Shown here one piece after another: positions 50,955 to 59,214 of a DNA stretch of 64,000 bases. Position 1 is the stretch's first letter; each line of letters opens with the position of its first letter. The stretch covers positions 806,001-870,000 of the forward strand of contig NZ_FPAY01000001.1 of NCBI RefSeq assembly GCF_900116495.1, written 5' to 3'. The notes beneath the pieces are model-generated. The model was given only the letters and a program-made list of their open reading frames with translations. It was not told where the DNA came from and ran no database searches. The stretch comes from Arthrobacter sp. ov118. Lineage in GTDB: Bacteria > Actinomycetota > Actinomycetes > Actinomycetales > Micrococcaceae. Both the position numbers and the translations under genes were made by a program.

Positions 50955-51731
50955 ATGAAGATTATCGTCCTTGTCAAGGAGGTCCCCGACACGTACGGGG
51001 ACCGAAAACTGAACCTCGAAACAGGCCTTGCCGATCGAGAAGCCAGCGAGGCAGTCCTTGATGAGATCGGTGAGCGGGCCTTGGAGCTGGCACTGAAGTA
51101 CGCTCACGCTAACGAGGGCACTGAGGTCGCAATCCTCTCCCTCGCTCCCGCGGGCGCAACGGCGACGATACGCAAGGGGCTTGCGATGGGCGCGGGAAGC
51201 GCGATCCATGTCTCTGACGAAGCGCTCCTGGGTGCGGATCTTGGACTGACCGCTGAAACCCTCGCCGCAGCGATCCGTCGCGTTGAGTTTGACCTGGTGA
51301 TCACCGGCAATGTCTCCACCGATGGATCCGGCGGCATGATTCCCGCGATGCTTGCAGAATTGCTTGACGTGCCGCATGCTACCGGCCTCAGCGCCGTAGA
51401 GATCAGCGACGGCGCGGTGTCTGGCACCAGGGGCGTTGAATCCGGCGTGCAGAAGGTAACAGCGAACCTGCCCGCGGTGATCTCCATTACCGAGGCGCTT
51501 CCCGGGCCGCGCTTCCCAAACTTCAAGGGAATCATGGCCGCGAAGAAGAAACCCCTTGAGGTCCTTACCCTCGCGGACCTCGGGGTCACGGCAGACAACC
51601 CGGACGCGGCGCGTTCGATCATGCTGACCGTTGCGGAGAAGCCGCCGCGCGCGGCGGGCGTAAAGATCATTGACGAGGGCGACGCCGGCGAGAAGCTCGC
51701 TGAGTTCCTTATAGAAAACCGACTGGCGTAA
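50955..51731 (+). CDS. etfB: Electron transfer flavoprotein beta subunit
   Basis: 258 residues from ATG 50955. KIIVLVKEVPDTYGDRKLN is the FixA/EtfB N terminus. DLVITGNVSTDGSGGMIPAMLAELLDVPHATGLSAVEI and AVISITEALPGPRFPNFKGIMAAKKKPLEVL complete the family pattern. With EtfA it binds FAD (and AMP) and passes electrons from acyl-CoA or dimethylglycine-type dehydrogenases. It is followed at 11 bp by etfA and then a cytochrome b gene, so electrons may enter the membrane there. Confidence 0.94.
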   Translation: MKIIVLVKEVPDTYGDRKLNLETGLADREASEAVLDEIGERALELALKYAHANEGTEVAILSLAPAGATATIRKGLAMGAGSAIHVSDEALLGADLGLTAETLAAAIRRVEFDLVITGNVSTDGSGGMIPAMLAELLDVPHATGLSAVEISDGAVSGTRGVESGVQKVTANLPAVISITEALPGPRFPNFKGIMAAKKKPLEVLTLADLGVTADNPDAARSIMLTVAEKPPRAAGVKIIDEGDAGEKLAEFLIENRLA

Positions 51732-51742
51732 GGAGTAACGAC

Positions 51743-52726
51743 ATGACTGAATTCGCTCGTGACGCAATCCTCGTCGTCGTGGAGACCCTGGCTTCCGGTG
51801 AGCTCGAGAAAGCGGCACCCGGGCTTGTCGGCGCTGCTGCTGCGGTTGGCACGCCAATTGCTTTGGTGCTTGCCTCACCCGGCGCCGGGAGCGCCGCCGC
51901 CGCGGAGGCCGCGCTCCTTGGTGCCGCGCACGTACTGATCGCCGAGACCCCGGATCCTTCCGCGCTCGGAGTGCCGAGCGTTGACGCGCTTGCCGCCGCT
52001 GCGGAGCAGGTGCAGCCAGACGCGGTCCTGATTTCGCATTCTGTGGATGGGCGCGACGTTGCGGGCCGTTACGCTGCCCGTTCGCGTGCAGCGATTTGTG
52101 CCGATGCAATCGGTGTGTCACGCGATGACGAGGGCGTCGTGGCACACCACTCCGTTTACGGCGGTGCTTACAATGTGACGTCAACAGCCACGTTTGGGCC
52201 ACCGGTAATTACGATTCGCCAGGGCTCCATCGACGCGCGTGCCACGGCTCGGCCGCAGGTGTCGGAGACCTTGGCAGTGACGCGCTCCCAGAAGCCCGCC
52301 GCGCGGATCGACTCGTTCGAGGAGGCTGTTGCCGCTAACTCGCGGCCGGAGCTGCGTGGTGCCGCGAAGGTTGTCGCGGGTGGTCGCGGGCTTGGGTCGG
52401 AGGAACAGTTCGCCCTCGTCGGACAGCTCGCCGATACACTCGGGGCTGCCGTTGGCGCTTCGCGTGCGGCCGTGGATGCCGGCTTCATCCCGCCGTCGCA
52501 TCAGGTCGGCCAGACCGGCGTTTCTGTGTCTTCACAGTTATATATCGCGCTGGGCATTTCCGGCGCGATTCAGCACCGGGCTGGCATGCAGACCGCCAAG
52601 ACCATCGTGGCCATCAACAAGGATTCAGACGCGCCGATCTTCGAGATCGCCGACTTTGGTGTGGTCGGAGACGTCTTCAAGGTTGTACCCCAGCTGATTA
52701 GCGCACTTGAGGCCCGGAAGAAGTAG
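51743..52726 (+). CDS. etfA: Electron transfer flavoprotein alpha subunit
   Basis: 327 residues with AAGGAG upstream. The C-terminal FAD-binding block is complete: GAAVGASRAAVDAGFIPPSHQVGQTGVSVSSQLYIALGISGAIQH, then VAINKDSDAPIFEIADFGVVGD. It accepts electrons with EtfB. The stop codon TAG is followed after two bases by the ATG of the cytochrome b gene, indicating tight co-expression and probably a shared complex. Confidence 0.95.
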   Translation: MTEFARDAILVVVETLASGELEKAAPGLVGAAAAVGTPIALVLASPGAGSAAAAEAALLGAAHVLIAETPDPSALGVPSVDALAAAAEQVQPDAVLISHSVDGRDVAGRYAARSRAAICADAIGVSRDDEGVVAHHSVYGGAYNVTSTATFGPPVITIRQGSIDARATARPQVSETLAVTRSQKPAARIDSFEEAVAANSRPELRGAAKVVAGGRGLGSEEQFALVGQLADTLGAAVGASRAAVDAGFIPPSHQVGQTGVSVSSQLYIALGISGAIQHRAGMQTAKTIVAINKDSDAPIFEIADFGVVGDVFKVVPQLISALEARKK

Positions 52727-52728
52727 TG

Positions 52729-54384
52729 ATGGCAGCTCAGTCTCGGTCTATCCGGCGGGGCCTGCCGCGCGTCGAAGGTGGTGACCCCTGGCCTCCAGCA
52801 GGCCTGGCGCCCGCACGCATTGTCACGGCAGGAACGGCAGCCCCGTCGGTGTCCGTTTCCGGAGCTGGATCAGTCACCGCCGCGCCAGCGGACGCCGTGC
52901 CCTCCGCCCCCGCTGCTGCCCAGGAAACGGCACAGGGCGGCACGGCGTTGTCCGCTCCTGCCCCTGCAGTGAGGACGGCCGCCGCGGCCGCTCGGCAGCT
53001 TCGCCGCGGCCTGCCGCGTGTGCCGGGCGGCGAGCCTTGGCCGCCAAAGGGCGAGGCTCCGGTATCAGTGGCGGCCCTGTCCCGGTCTCCTGCCGCACCC
53101 GCCGCGCCAGCGCTGGCCGCAGATGCTGCTTCTCAAGAAGCGCCGGCAGCGACGTCGCCCGCAGCTGCTCCGGCCACCGCACACGCCGCACCCGCCACGC
53201 TGACGACGGGAGCCACCTCCCTTCGACGCGGGCTTCCCCGTGTCCCCGGTGGTGAACCGTGGCCGCCGGCTGGGCTTGCTCCGGTGGCCGCTGCTGCTCC
53301 GGTCGTGCAGGCAGCGCCCGAACGCATTGTCCAGGCCCATGCCCCGTCCACCAGCGTGGTGGAGTCCGTTGCGGAGGCGGAGCCGTCGGCGACCGCGAGT
53401 GCACTCACGGTCACAGCTGCCCCAACATCGGCGGCGCCGTCCGTCCCCGCTGAAAAGCCCGTGACCCCAAAGGCCGAGGCAAGGCTCTACGGTTCGCGCA
53501 CCCGGGGCCAGTGGATCAAACTCATCGTGCTCCTCGCGGCCGGCGCCGTGGCAGCCGCCGCGATTCTCGTGCTCGCCGCACGCGGTGTGACCACGCTGCC
53601 GGGCGTGCCGGAGTTCCTCGCGAGGTACCCGGGCGCTTATGACCTGCCCGATGCAACTGAGCCCGGCTTCCCGTGGTGGGCGCAGTGGACGCACTTTTTG
53701 AACATCTTCCTGATGGTGCTCATCATTCGCTCCGGCTACCAGGTGCGCACAGAGCAGAAGCCGCCGGCGTTCTGGACGCCGAAGCGCGGTGGCAAGAAGA
53801 TCAGCATCAACCTGTGGCTGCACCAGTCGCTCGACATTTTGTGGCTGGTCAACGGCCTCATCTTTGTGGTGCTGCTGTTTGCCTCCGGCCGCTGGATGCG
53901 AATCGTCCCGACCAGCTGGGAGGCGTTCCCGAACGCGCTCTCCGCGCTCCTGCAGTACATGACACTCGACTGGCCCGTTGAGACAGGCTGGGTGAACTAC
54001 AACAGCCTGCAGCAGCTCATGTACTTCCTCGTGGTGTTCATCGCTGCCCCGCTCGCGGCGATCACGGGTGTGCGCATGAGCGAGTTTTGGCCGAAGGACG
54101 CGAAGAGGCTGAACAAGATCTACCCGGTGGAGGTTGCGCGCGCGATTCACTTCCCGACGATGCTGTTCTTCGTGCTGTTCATTCTCATCCACGTGTTCTT
54201 GGTGTTCGCGACCGGTGCGCTGCGCAACCTGAACCACATGTTCGGCGGCACTGACGCGGTGAACTGGGTTGGGTTCTGGCTCTTCGCGGCCGCAATCGCC
54301 ATCACCGCGGCCGGGTGGTACGCCGCCCGCCCGCTCATACTCGCGCCGATCGCGAAGCTGTTCGGTCAGGTGAGCACCCGCTAG
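52729..54384 (+). CDS. Membrane cytochrome b-like protein with three RRGLPRV repeats
   Basis: 551 residues from ATG 52729. The first 250 are Ala/Pro-rich and carry three copies of a 20-residue motif RRGLPRVxGGxPWPPxGxAP (residues 9-28, 92-111, 166-185). A membrane helix follows (about 262-286), then a cytochrome b/DUF4405-like domain with four His as likely haem ligands in WTHFL, WLHQS, AIHFP and LIHVF and three to four more spans. It is in operon with etfBA. I infer an ETF-to-quinone or ETF-to-haem conduit whose tail may dock the flavoprotein. Confidence 0.8.
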   Translation: MAAQSRSIRRGLPRVEGGDPWPPAGLAPARIVTAGTAAPSVSVSGAGSVTAAPADAVPSAPAAAQETAQGGTALSAPAPAVRTAAAAARQLRRGLPRVPGGEPWPPKGEAPVSVAALSRSPAAPAAPALAADAASQEAPAATSPAAAPATAHAAPATLTTGATSLRRGLPRVPGGEPWPPAGLAPVAAAAPVVQAAPERIVQAHAPSTSVVESVAEAEPSATASALTVTAAPTSAAPSVPAEKPVTPKAEARLYGSRTRGQWIKLIVLLAAGAVAAAAILVLAARGVTTLPGVPEFLARYPGAYDLPDATEPGFPWWAQWTHFLNIFLMVLIIRSGYQVRTEQKPPAFWTPKRGGKKISINLWLHQSLDILWLVNGLIFVVLLFASGRWMRIVPTSWEAFPNALSALLQYMTLDWPVETGWVNYNSLQQLMYFLVVFIAAPLAAITGVRMSEFWPKDAKRLNKIYPVEVARAIHFPTMLFFVLFILIHVFLVFATGALRNLNHMFGGTDAVNWVGFWLFAAAIAITAAGWYAARPLILAPIAKLFGQVSTR

Positions 54385-54486
54385 GCTTCACCGCCTACAC
54401 AGGGAGGATCACGGGGAGCAGATGAACTCGTAGAGCTGTCCGGCAATCTGGTAACGTTATCTATTCGTAACATTCCCCTGATTGAA

Positions 54487-55314
54487 ATGCGTGTGTATAT
54501 GCCTGTAGATTCCGCTGCCGACGACAAGCCGAAACAGTTCCTCGGATTAAGTGGCACCCAGACTATAGGTTCGGCTTTGGCCGCGGTGACCTCTGCCTTG
54601 GTGGGGTCCTTTCTGGGCGTTGCCGGGACGCTTATCGGCGCCGCACTCGGCTCTGTCGTTGCCACGGTGGGCGCCGCTCTCTATGCCCGAACACTCAGTT
54701 CGGCCGCCACTGTGGCAATGAAGAAAATCCCCCAGCGAGGCAGGGGCGGCCTGCCCGCTGACGACGGACAGGTGCTGGCCGCCAGCGCCCCGGCCGAGAG
54801 CGAACCTCGAGCCAAACGGGTCAGGAGGCAGTTCACCCGCAAGACCTGGATCAGGGTCGGGGCGGTCAGTGCTGCCGCATTCGTTATCGCGATGGTCGGT
54901 GTCACGGCGGTCGAATTCGGAACCAATCAACCCATCTCCAGCCTTGTCTCGTCGACGTCGGGCATCGACGGCGGTGCGGCCGAGCACACCACCACGCTGG
55001 GCAAAGCACTGAGCGGCAGTCCGACTGCCTCTGTCAAGACAGACGAAGCGGCAAAGAACCTCGAGCAACCGCCTGGGCAAACCCCGGAAGGCGCTCACAC
55101 AGAAGGTGGTCTGACTACGGACAATAGCCCCAGTAGCGGGGACAGCGGCCCGGCCGGAACTGAAGCGCCGGGAGCCGACCAATCAACCGCCACCACGCCG
55201 GCGGACATCGCCCCCGAAACCGAACAGAGCCCGGAGCCTGTCCCCGAAACGGCACAGACCTCGGAGCCGGAGACCTCCTCGGATCCGGGATCGACCGAGC
55301 AGCCCGCACCGTGA
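54487..55314 (+). CDS. Hypothetical membrane protein with Pro/Glu/Thr-rich tail
   Basis: 275 residues. A glycine-zipper-like N-terminal stretch (SALAAVTSALVGSFLGVAGTLIGAALGSVVATVGAALYARTL, residues 29-70) is followed by a basic linker, a membrane helix (VGAVSAAAFVIAMVGVTAVEF) and an acidic, disordered C-terminal tail of about 110 residues. Similar glycine-zipper plus single-helix proteins are common in Arthrobacter without assigned function. The tail probably faces outward. A perfect hairpin follows 42 bp after the stop. Confidence 0.7.
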   Translation: MRVYMPVDSAADDKPKQFLGLSGTQTIGSALAAVTSALVGSFLGVAGTLIGAALGSVVATVGAALYARTLSSAATVAMKKIPQRGRGGLPADDGQVLAASAPAESEPRAKRVRRQFTRKTWIRVGAVSAAAFVIAMVGVTAVEFGTNQPISSLVSSTSGIDGGAAEHTTTLGKALSGSPTASVKTDEAAKNLEQPPGQTPEGAHTEGGLTTDNSPSSGDSGPAGTEAPGADQSTATTPADIAPETEQSPEPVPETAQTSEPETSSDPGSTEQPAP

Positions 55315-55356
55315 TGGCGAAGATGAGTTACCGAACGCCGAACCGACGGTATCCAA

Positions 55357-55395
55357 CGACGGCGTCACATGCCACCCGAGCATGTGACGCCGTCG
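55357..55395. terminator. Bidirectional terminator, 15-bp perfect stem
   Basis: Arms 55357-55371 (CGACGGCGTCACATG) and 55381-55395 pair perfectly around a 9-nt loop. It lies between two convergent genes (ends 55314 and 55406), so it can stop transcription from both sides. Confidence 0.85.
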
Positions 55396-55405
55396 GGCGC
55401 CGGAC

Positions 55406-56641
55406 CTAGCGAGCCGTGGCGTCCACGCTGGTGTTGGCCACCGCGTTGGTGTTGGCAACGGAGTGCGGGACCGCCACCAGGGCAACCACGGCGAGAGCGC
55501 CGGCTGCTGCGAAGATGTAGAACCCCCACGGGTAAGCGATACCGGCTGCGACCAGCCCGCCTGTCACGGCAGGTCCTGCAATTGCGCCCACGCGCCCGAC
55601 ACCGGCAGCGAATCCGAGTGCCGTTGCGCGCAGGCGGGCCGGGAACAACTGGCTGACCCAGGCGTAAACGAGTACTTGGGAACTGAAGACAAACACTCCC
55701 GTGACAAAGACGAGGGCGTTTAGCAGGACCGCGTTGTCAACCTTGACGCTCAAGAGGGCGAGGCAAACCGCCGAAAGACCAAACCAAAGCAACACGATGG
55801 GTTTGGTCCCGTGCCTGTCCGCCAAGACGCCAGCGACAATGAGGCCGGCAACGGCGCCAAGATTCAAGACCAGGAGCAGCGAGAGCCCTGCACTGACGGG
55901 ATATCCGGCCGAAGCCATAAGCTGCGGAAGCCAGGTATTCAAACCGTATACCAGCAGCAGCCCCATGAATGACGCCGCAGCGATCGCCGTGGCGACCAGA
56001 GGGTAGGGCTTCTTGACCAGATCCCGGAAACCGGTCTGTTCCTCCGCCCTGGCAGTCCTGGCAGCCGGCAAGGTCTCCGGCAGTTTGAACCACAGGAACG
56101 GCAGGAGGACTAAACCTGAAACGCCTCCCACCAGGAACATGATGCGCCAGTCTGGAATGACTATCAATGCAAGGAAGGCCGTCGCCACCGCCCCCGCATG
56201 GTACCCGGTCATCGTGCGGGTGGTTGACTTGCCGGCTGAACCTGCCGGGGCATAGTCGTTCATGTAGGCAAGGGCGGCCGGCAGGCAAGCCCCAAGCCCG
56301 ACCCCGGCCAAGAGCCGGAAAGCACCAAAGACGGCCACGTTAGGAGCCCACATCACCGCGAGGGTGAAAATCGAGAACCAGAGAACGCATGCAACCAGCA
56401 GGTTCCGGCGACCGAGACGGTCTGAGAGCGGGGCAATAAAGAGCGCCCCCAAACCGACTCCTACAAGCGAGATTGTTGCGACGAATGTAGCGCCTACTGC
56501 GTCAAAGCCAAGTTCACCCGTCTTGATCAGAGTGGGAATGACGGTGCCTAGCACCACGAGGTCAAAGCCGTCCAGGACCATTGCCAGCCAGCAAAGCCAC
56601 ACAGGCCATCGTGACGGGAGGGCGGAGGGAGAAGTTGTCAT
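55406..56641 (-). CDS. MFS transporter, aromatic acid:H+ symporter (AAHS) type
   Basis: 411 residues with GAGGA upstream. Marks of the AAHS family are LAMVLDGFDLVVLGTVIPTLI in helix 1, LSDRLGRRNLLVACVLWF (motif A) and LAGVGLGACLPAALAYMNDYAP. Twelve spans are expected. It likely takes up an aromatic or related acid. The substrate gene cluster is absent here, since beyond its promoter lies only an IS110 remnant. A 17-bp palindrome is found 127 bp upstream. Confidence 0.88.
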   Translation of the reverse strand: MTTSPSALPSRWPVWLCWLAMVLDGFDLVVLGTVIPTLIKTGELGFDAVGATFVATISLVGVGLGALFIAPLSDRLGRRNLLVACVLWFSIFTLAVMWAPNVAVFGAFRLLAGVGLGACLPAALAYMNDYAPAGSAGKSTTRTMTGYHAGAVATAFLALIVIPDWRIMFLVGGVSGLVLLPFLWFKLPETLPAARTARAEEQTGFRDLVKKPYPLVATAIAAASFMGLLLVYGLNTWLPQLMASAGYPVSAGLSLLLVLNLGAVAGLIVAGVLADRHGTKPIVLLWFGLSAVCLALLSVKVDNAVLLNALVFVTGVFVFSSQVLVYAWVSQLFPARLRATALGFAAGVGRVGAIAGPAVTGGLVAAGIAYPWGFYIFAAAGALAVVALVAVPHSVANTNAVANTSVDATAR

Positions 56642-56751
56642 GGAATCCTCATTGATTAGGGAAAAAATGGAAGCGGCAGCCGCTTGAGAGTCCTGTCACA
56701 GGCAGACGTGACCTACGGCATGCTTTACCGCCAACCAGAGTACATTGACGT

Positions 56752-57267
56752 TCATTGGACGTACAAATGTTCGTTATACGAACAATTTAGGCGCTGCTCA
56801 TTGGTTGTCGGCTGTGGCGAAGCTGCGGCGTCCGTTTGCGGTCGCGGTAGGCCTGGGATTTCGGGTCCTAGCGAAGTCGGCAGATGGCGATGAGATAAAT
56901 GATCCTGTGGCCTGTCGATTCCCTCCCCGCTGGAGGCGCATGCGGGGGACTTGCCGGAGGAGACCGGGATCGGCGCCACCCGGCAGAGGGGGCTGACCGG
57001 GCCGACCTGGGGTAGCGCGAGGGTGTTTGGCGCTACGGCGAAGACCAGCTGGGTCAGGTGCTTATCCAACGCGTTGATCTGAGCGGACAGGTCAAAGACG
57101 CGGCGGCCGAGCGCGCGAAGTGCGTATTTCACGGCTTGCTCGGGTTCATGAATACGACTCAAGCCCGGGGGCAGATTGCGGGCTTGTGCTGCTTTGCCCT
57201 GCAGTGTTTTGGCGTCCAGCTTGGTTCTGCGGTCACCGGGTGCGGTGAGTAGGACGTATCGCAGCAA
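56752..57267 (-). pseudogene. IS110-family transposase remnant
   Basis: Part of an IS110-type C-terminal half is readable: ARNLPPGLSRIHEPEQAVKYA, ALRALGRRVFDLSAQINALDKHL, then TLALPQVGP joined directly to CRVAPIPVSSGK. The segment normally between these (about 25 residues after the GP motif) is missing. The conserved end appears only in another frame (DPKSQAYRDRKR). No N-terminal DEDD half, start or element ends are present. It is a deleted, frameshifted relic. It fills most of the 56642-57388 gap, which otherwise holds only an upstream palindrome and a terminator. Confidence 0.75.
56768..56784. promoter_or_regulatory. 17-bp palindrome upstream of the AAHS transporter
   Basis: TGTTCGT-TAT-ACGAACA is a perfect 7-bp inverted repeat with a 3-bp centre, in an AT-richer stretch upstream of the transporter. 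Its form resembles operators of IclR- or GntR-type regulators of aromatic uptake. It overlaps the end of the transposase remnant. Confidence 0.5.
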
Positions 57268-57335
57268 ATACAGGCCACTACGACGCCCGGCAAAAGTCTT
57301 AGCGTCGGATATTCCACTTTTTTACAAGAGTCCCT

Positions 57336-57381
57336 GGATAGTGCTTGCCGGAGCATACGTCCGCTCCGGCAAGCACTATCC
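57336..57381 (-). terminator. Terminator hairpin, 19-bp perfect stem
   Basis: Arms 57336-57354 and 57363-57381 (GCTCCGGCAAGCACTATCC) pair without mismatch around an 8-nt loop, seven bases beyond the end of the minus-strand acidic-protein gene. On either strand there is no strong T-run directly next to the stem. Confidence 0.8.
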
Positions 57382-57388
57382 GTGAAAG

Positions 57389-57790
57389 TTAGTTTTCGAG
57401 ATCGTCGGGGTCGAACTCGCTCAGCGGAGACCCGCCGAAGTTCGACTCGTCGTCGCTGCCGTCCGCTTCCTCACCTGTTGGCACTTCCCCGAAGTCCACG
57501 TCGGCAGCTGCCTCATCGATGGTCGGCACGTCCGTCGTTCCGTACGTTTCATCGCGCAGGCTCTGTTCACTAAGGAAGTCCTCTTCCTCTCCGGAAACGG
57601 CCTCCTCTTGCAGCAACGGATCCTCCTGCCACCGGTCCGGGTTGTTTTCAGCGGCCCCGGGATAGCTATCCGGCTCTCCCGAAACAGGGTCGAGCTCCAA
57701 GGATGAAGCTGCGCCTGGGGTCTCGTCCAGCAGGATGTCGTCGTCCTGGACAACCTCAAGTTCTTCGTCCGGAAAATTCTCTTCGCTCAT
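57389..57790 (-). CDS. Acidic low-complexity protein, unknown function
   Basis: 133 residues from ATG 57790, preferred over GTG 57796 because GAAAGG is seven bases before it. The composition is extremely acidic, with many Asp, Glu, Gly and Ser and almost no Lys (MSEENFPDEELEVVQDDDIL and SLRDETYGTTDVP). It looks intrinsically disordered. Similar DUF5709-like acidic proteins exist in Actinobacteria, but I cannot confirm membership. It is followed by a 19-bp terminator stem. Confidence 0.7.
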   Translation of the reverse strand: MSEENFPDEELEVVQDDDILLDETPGAASSLELDPVSGEPDSYPGAAENNPDRWQEDPLLQEEAVSGEEEDFLSEQSLRDETYGTTDVPTIDEAAADVDFGEVPTGEEADGSDDESNFGGSPLSEFDPDDLEN

Positions 57791-58029
57791 GGTCACGCCT
57801 TTCTGATGATCAGCTCTGCCAACTCACCAAGCATATGGATGAAAACCACAGCCCGCACACCTCGCAGGAATACAGCATGCCGGTCCCCAGCTTGTTAGCA
57901 ATGTCAACGTGGCCGGGACAGAAGTAGGGCGCACGATTGCGGACGTTATTTGATTGCCAAGGCGACCATCTGGCCCCTCCGTAGGCATAGGCTAATAAAG
58001 AACGTCCCAACCACGCCGGGGAGCTCGTC

Positions 58030-58353
58030 ATGGACACTGAAACCGCCGATGTCATCGACCATGATGTCACCACCATCACCTGCGTATGCGGCAACACTGT
58101 CGGCCAAAACGGATTGATTCAGTGCAACTCACAAGGCATTCCCGTTCACAGCGGAGGGAACACCCCTATCCCCGCCGGGCTGGCCAAATGGCCGGAGGAT
58201 GAGGACCTCCACACCCTATGTCCGTCATGCGGCCGCGTGTATCGTGACACGATCATCGAAGAGACAGGGACCGCACCCGTTGCTTTCCGGGTCGACGTCA
58301 CCGCTGGCCGAATTGCAGAGGCAATCCGAGTCCATTGGGGTCTCAACACCTAG
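58030..58353 (+). CDS. Small protein with zinc-ribbon-like cysteines
   Basis: 107 residues. Cysteines occur as TCVCGN (C-x-C), IQCN and LCPSCGRVY (C-x2-C), an arrangement able to bind one zinc ion. GGGGAG precedes the ATG. It is not recognised as a named family. It is alone on the + strand and converges with the GPP34 gene 10 bp away. Confidence 0.7.
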   Translation: MDTETADVIDHDVTTITCVCGNTVGQNGLIQCNSQGIPVHSGGNTPIPAGLAKWPEDEDLHTLCPSCGRVYRDTIIEETGTAPVAFRVDVTAGRIAEAIRVHWGLNT

Positions 58354-58362
58354 GGCCGGCCC

Positions 58363-59049
58363 TCATATGCCTGGTTCTTCTTCCTCCGCCAGCCTGATCA
58401 TGCGCAGTTCGTCCTCCACCGCGTGGGAAGGCCAATAGTCCTTTGCCAGCTCGCTTGCCCGAATTTTGTCTGCCGCCGGCACGAGCTTGCTGAGCAGCCC
58501 GGCAGCCTGAAGCAGGGCGATCAGCGCTGTGGTCCTGCCATCAGGCGTCCCGGCATCGGTCCCCGTCGAATCAGGCGTCCCGGCATCGGATGGGGCTGCG
58601 CTGAGGGCGGCTTGGATCTTTTTCAGGAGCGCCGCCGCCGGAGCGTGGTCCTTCTCCGGGTACCGCACGGTCCGGAACAGACCCAGGTGTCTTTCGCCGA
58701 CATGTTCCACGATGCCCAGTGCCGCCAACCCCTCATAGACACGCTGCACCTCGGCGCGGCCCTCCAGCATGGAGACCCACCGCTTGGGAGTGTGGGGCCG
58801 AGATTTGCCACGGATGAGCTCGAGCTCGTGCTGGAAATCCGTCTGCGGGGCGGTTCCGGTAGCCCTGACGCGCTTGCCCTGCAGCCCGATTGCACCGATC
58901 AGGTCCAGCTCGGCCAATATTGCCCCTGCCAAAGTGGTCCTGAGTGCGTACATCGGCACCTCGGGTGTGCCGTCTTGGTCGTTCGTTGCGAGAAGGAGGA
59001 AGGCCTGGGGAAGGTTCAGCTCCGCCACCATCGGCATTTCAGCGTTCAT
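58363..59049 (-). CDS. GPP34 (GOLPH3/Vps74-like) family protein
   Basis: 228 residues from ATG 59049; the start lacks a clear ribosome site. NLPQAFLLLATNDQDGTPEV, TTLAGAILAELDLIGAIGLQGKRVR, ALGIVEHVGERHLGLFRTVRYPEKD and TTALIALLQAAGLLSKLV match bacterial GPP34 proteins, relatives of a Golgi phosphoinositide-binding protein. The bacterial role is unknown. A 19-bp direct DNA repeat (about 58551-58569 and 58571-58589 region) encodes two DAGTPD copies in an insert between helices. Confidence 0.82.
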   Translation of the reverse strand: MNAEMPMVAELNLPQAFLLLATNDQDGTPEVPMYALRTTLAGAILAELDLIGAIGLQGKRVRATGTAPQTDFQHELELIRGKSRPHTPKRWVSMLEGRAEVQRVYEGLAALGIVEHVGERHLGLFRTVRYPEKDHAPAAALLKKIQAALSAAPSDAGTPDSTGTDAGTPDGRTTALIALLQAAGLLSKLVPAADKIRASELAKDYWPSHAVEDELRMIRLAEEEEPGI

Positions 59050-59162
59050 ACGAACATGGTGTCGCGGTTGAGCAGTCGCCACAATGAGGTTCTACAAGCG
59101 TCCATGTCCGCGTCTACGTGGCCCTGCCGCTGGCGAACCGCTTCCAAAAGCTTGTGGCCCGA

Positions 59163-59204
59163 GTGAGCGGACGACGGCGGGACCTCCCGCCGTCGTCCGC
59201 TCAC
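59163..59204 (-). terminator. Terminator hairpin, 20-bp perfect stem
   Basis: Arms 59163-59182 and 59185-59204 (TCCCGCCGTCGTCCGCTCAC) are perfectly complementary with a two-base centre, a near-complete palindrome. It lies 11 bp after the dehydratase-like gene on the minus strand and 114 bp from the GPP34 start. Confidence 0.8.
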
Positions 59205-59214
59205 ATCGTGGTTT

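Noticed and set aside
57810..58097. Minus-strand frame between the acidic protein and the zinc-ribbon-like gene
   Set aside because: It overlaps the better supported + strand gene and lacks a ribosome site.
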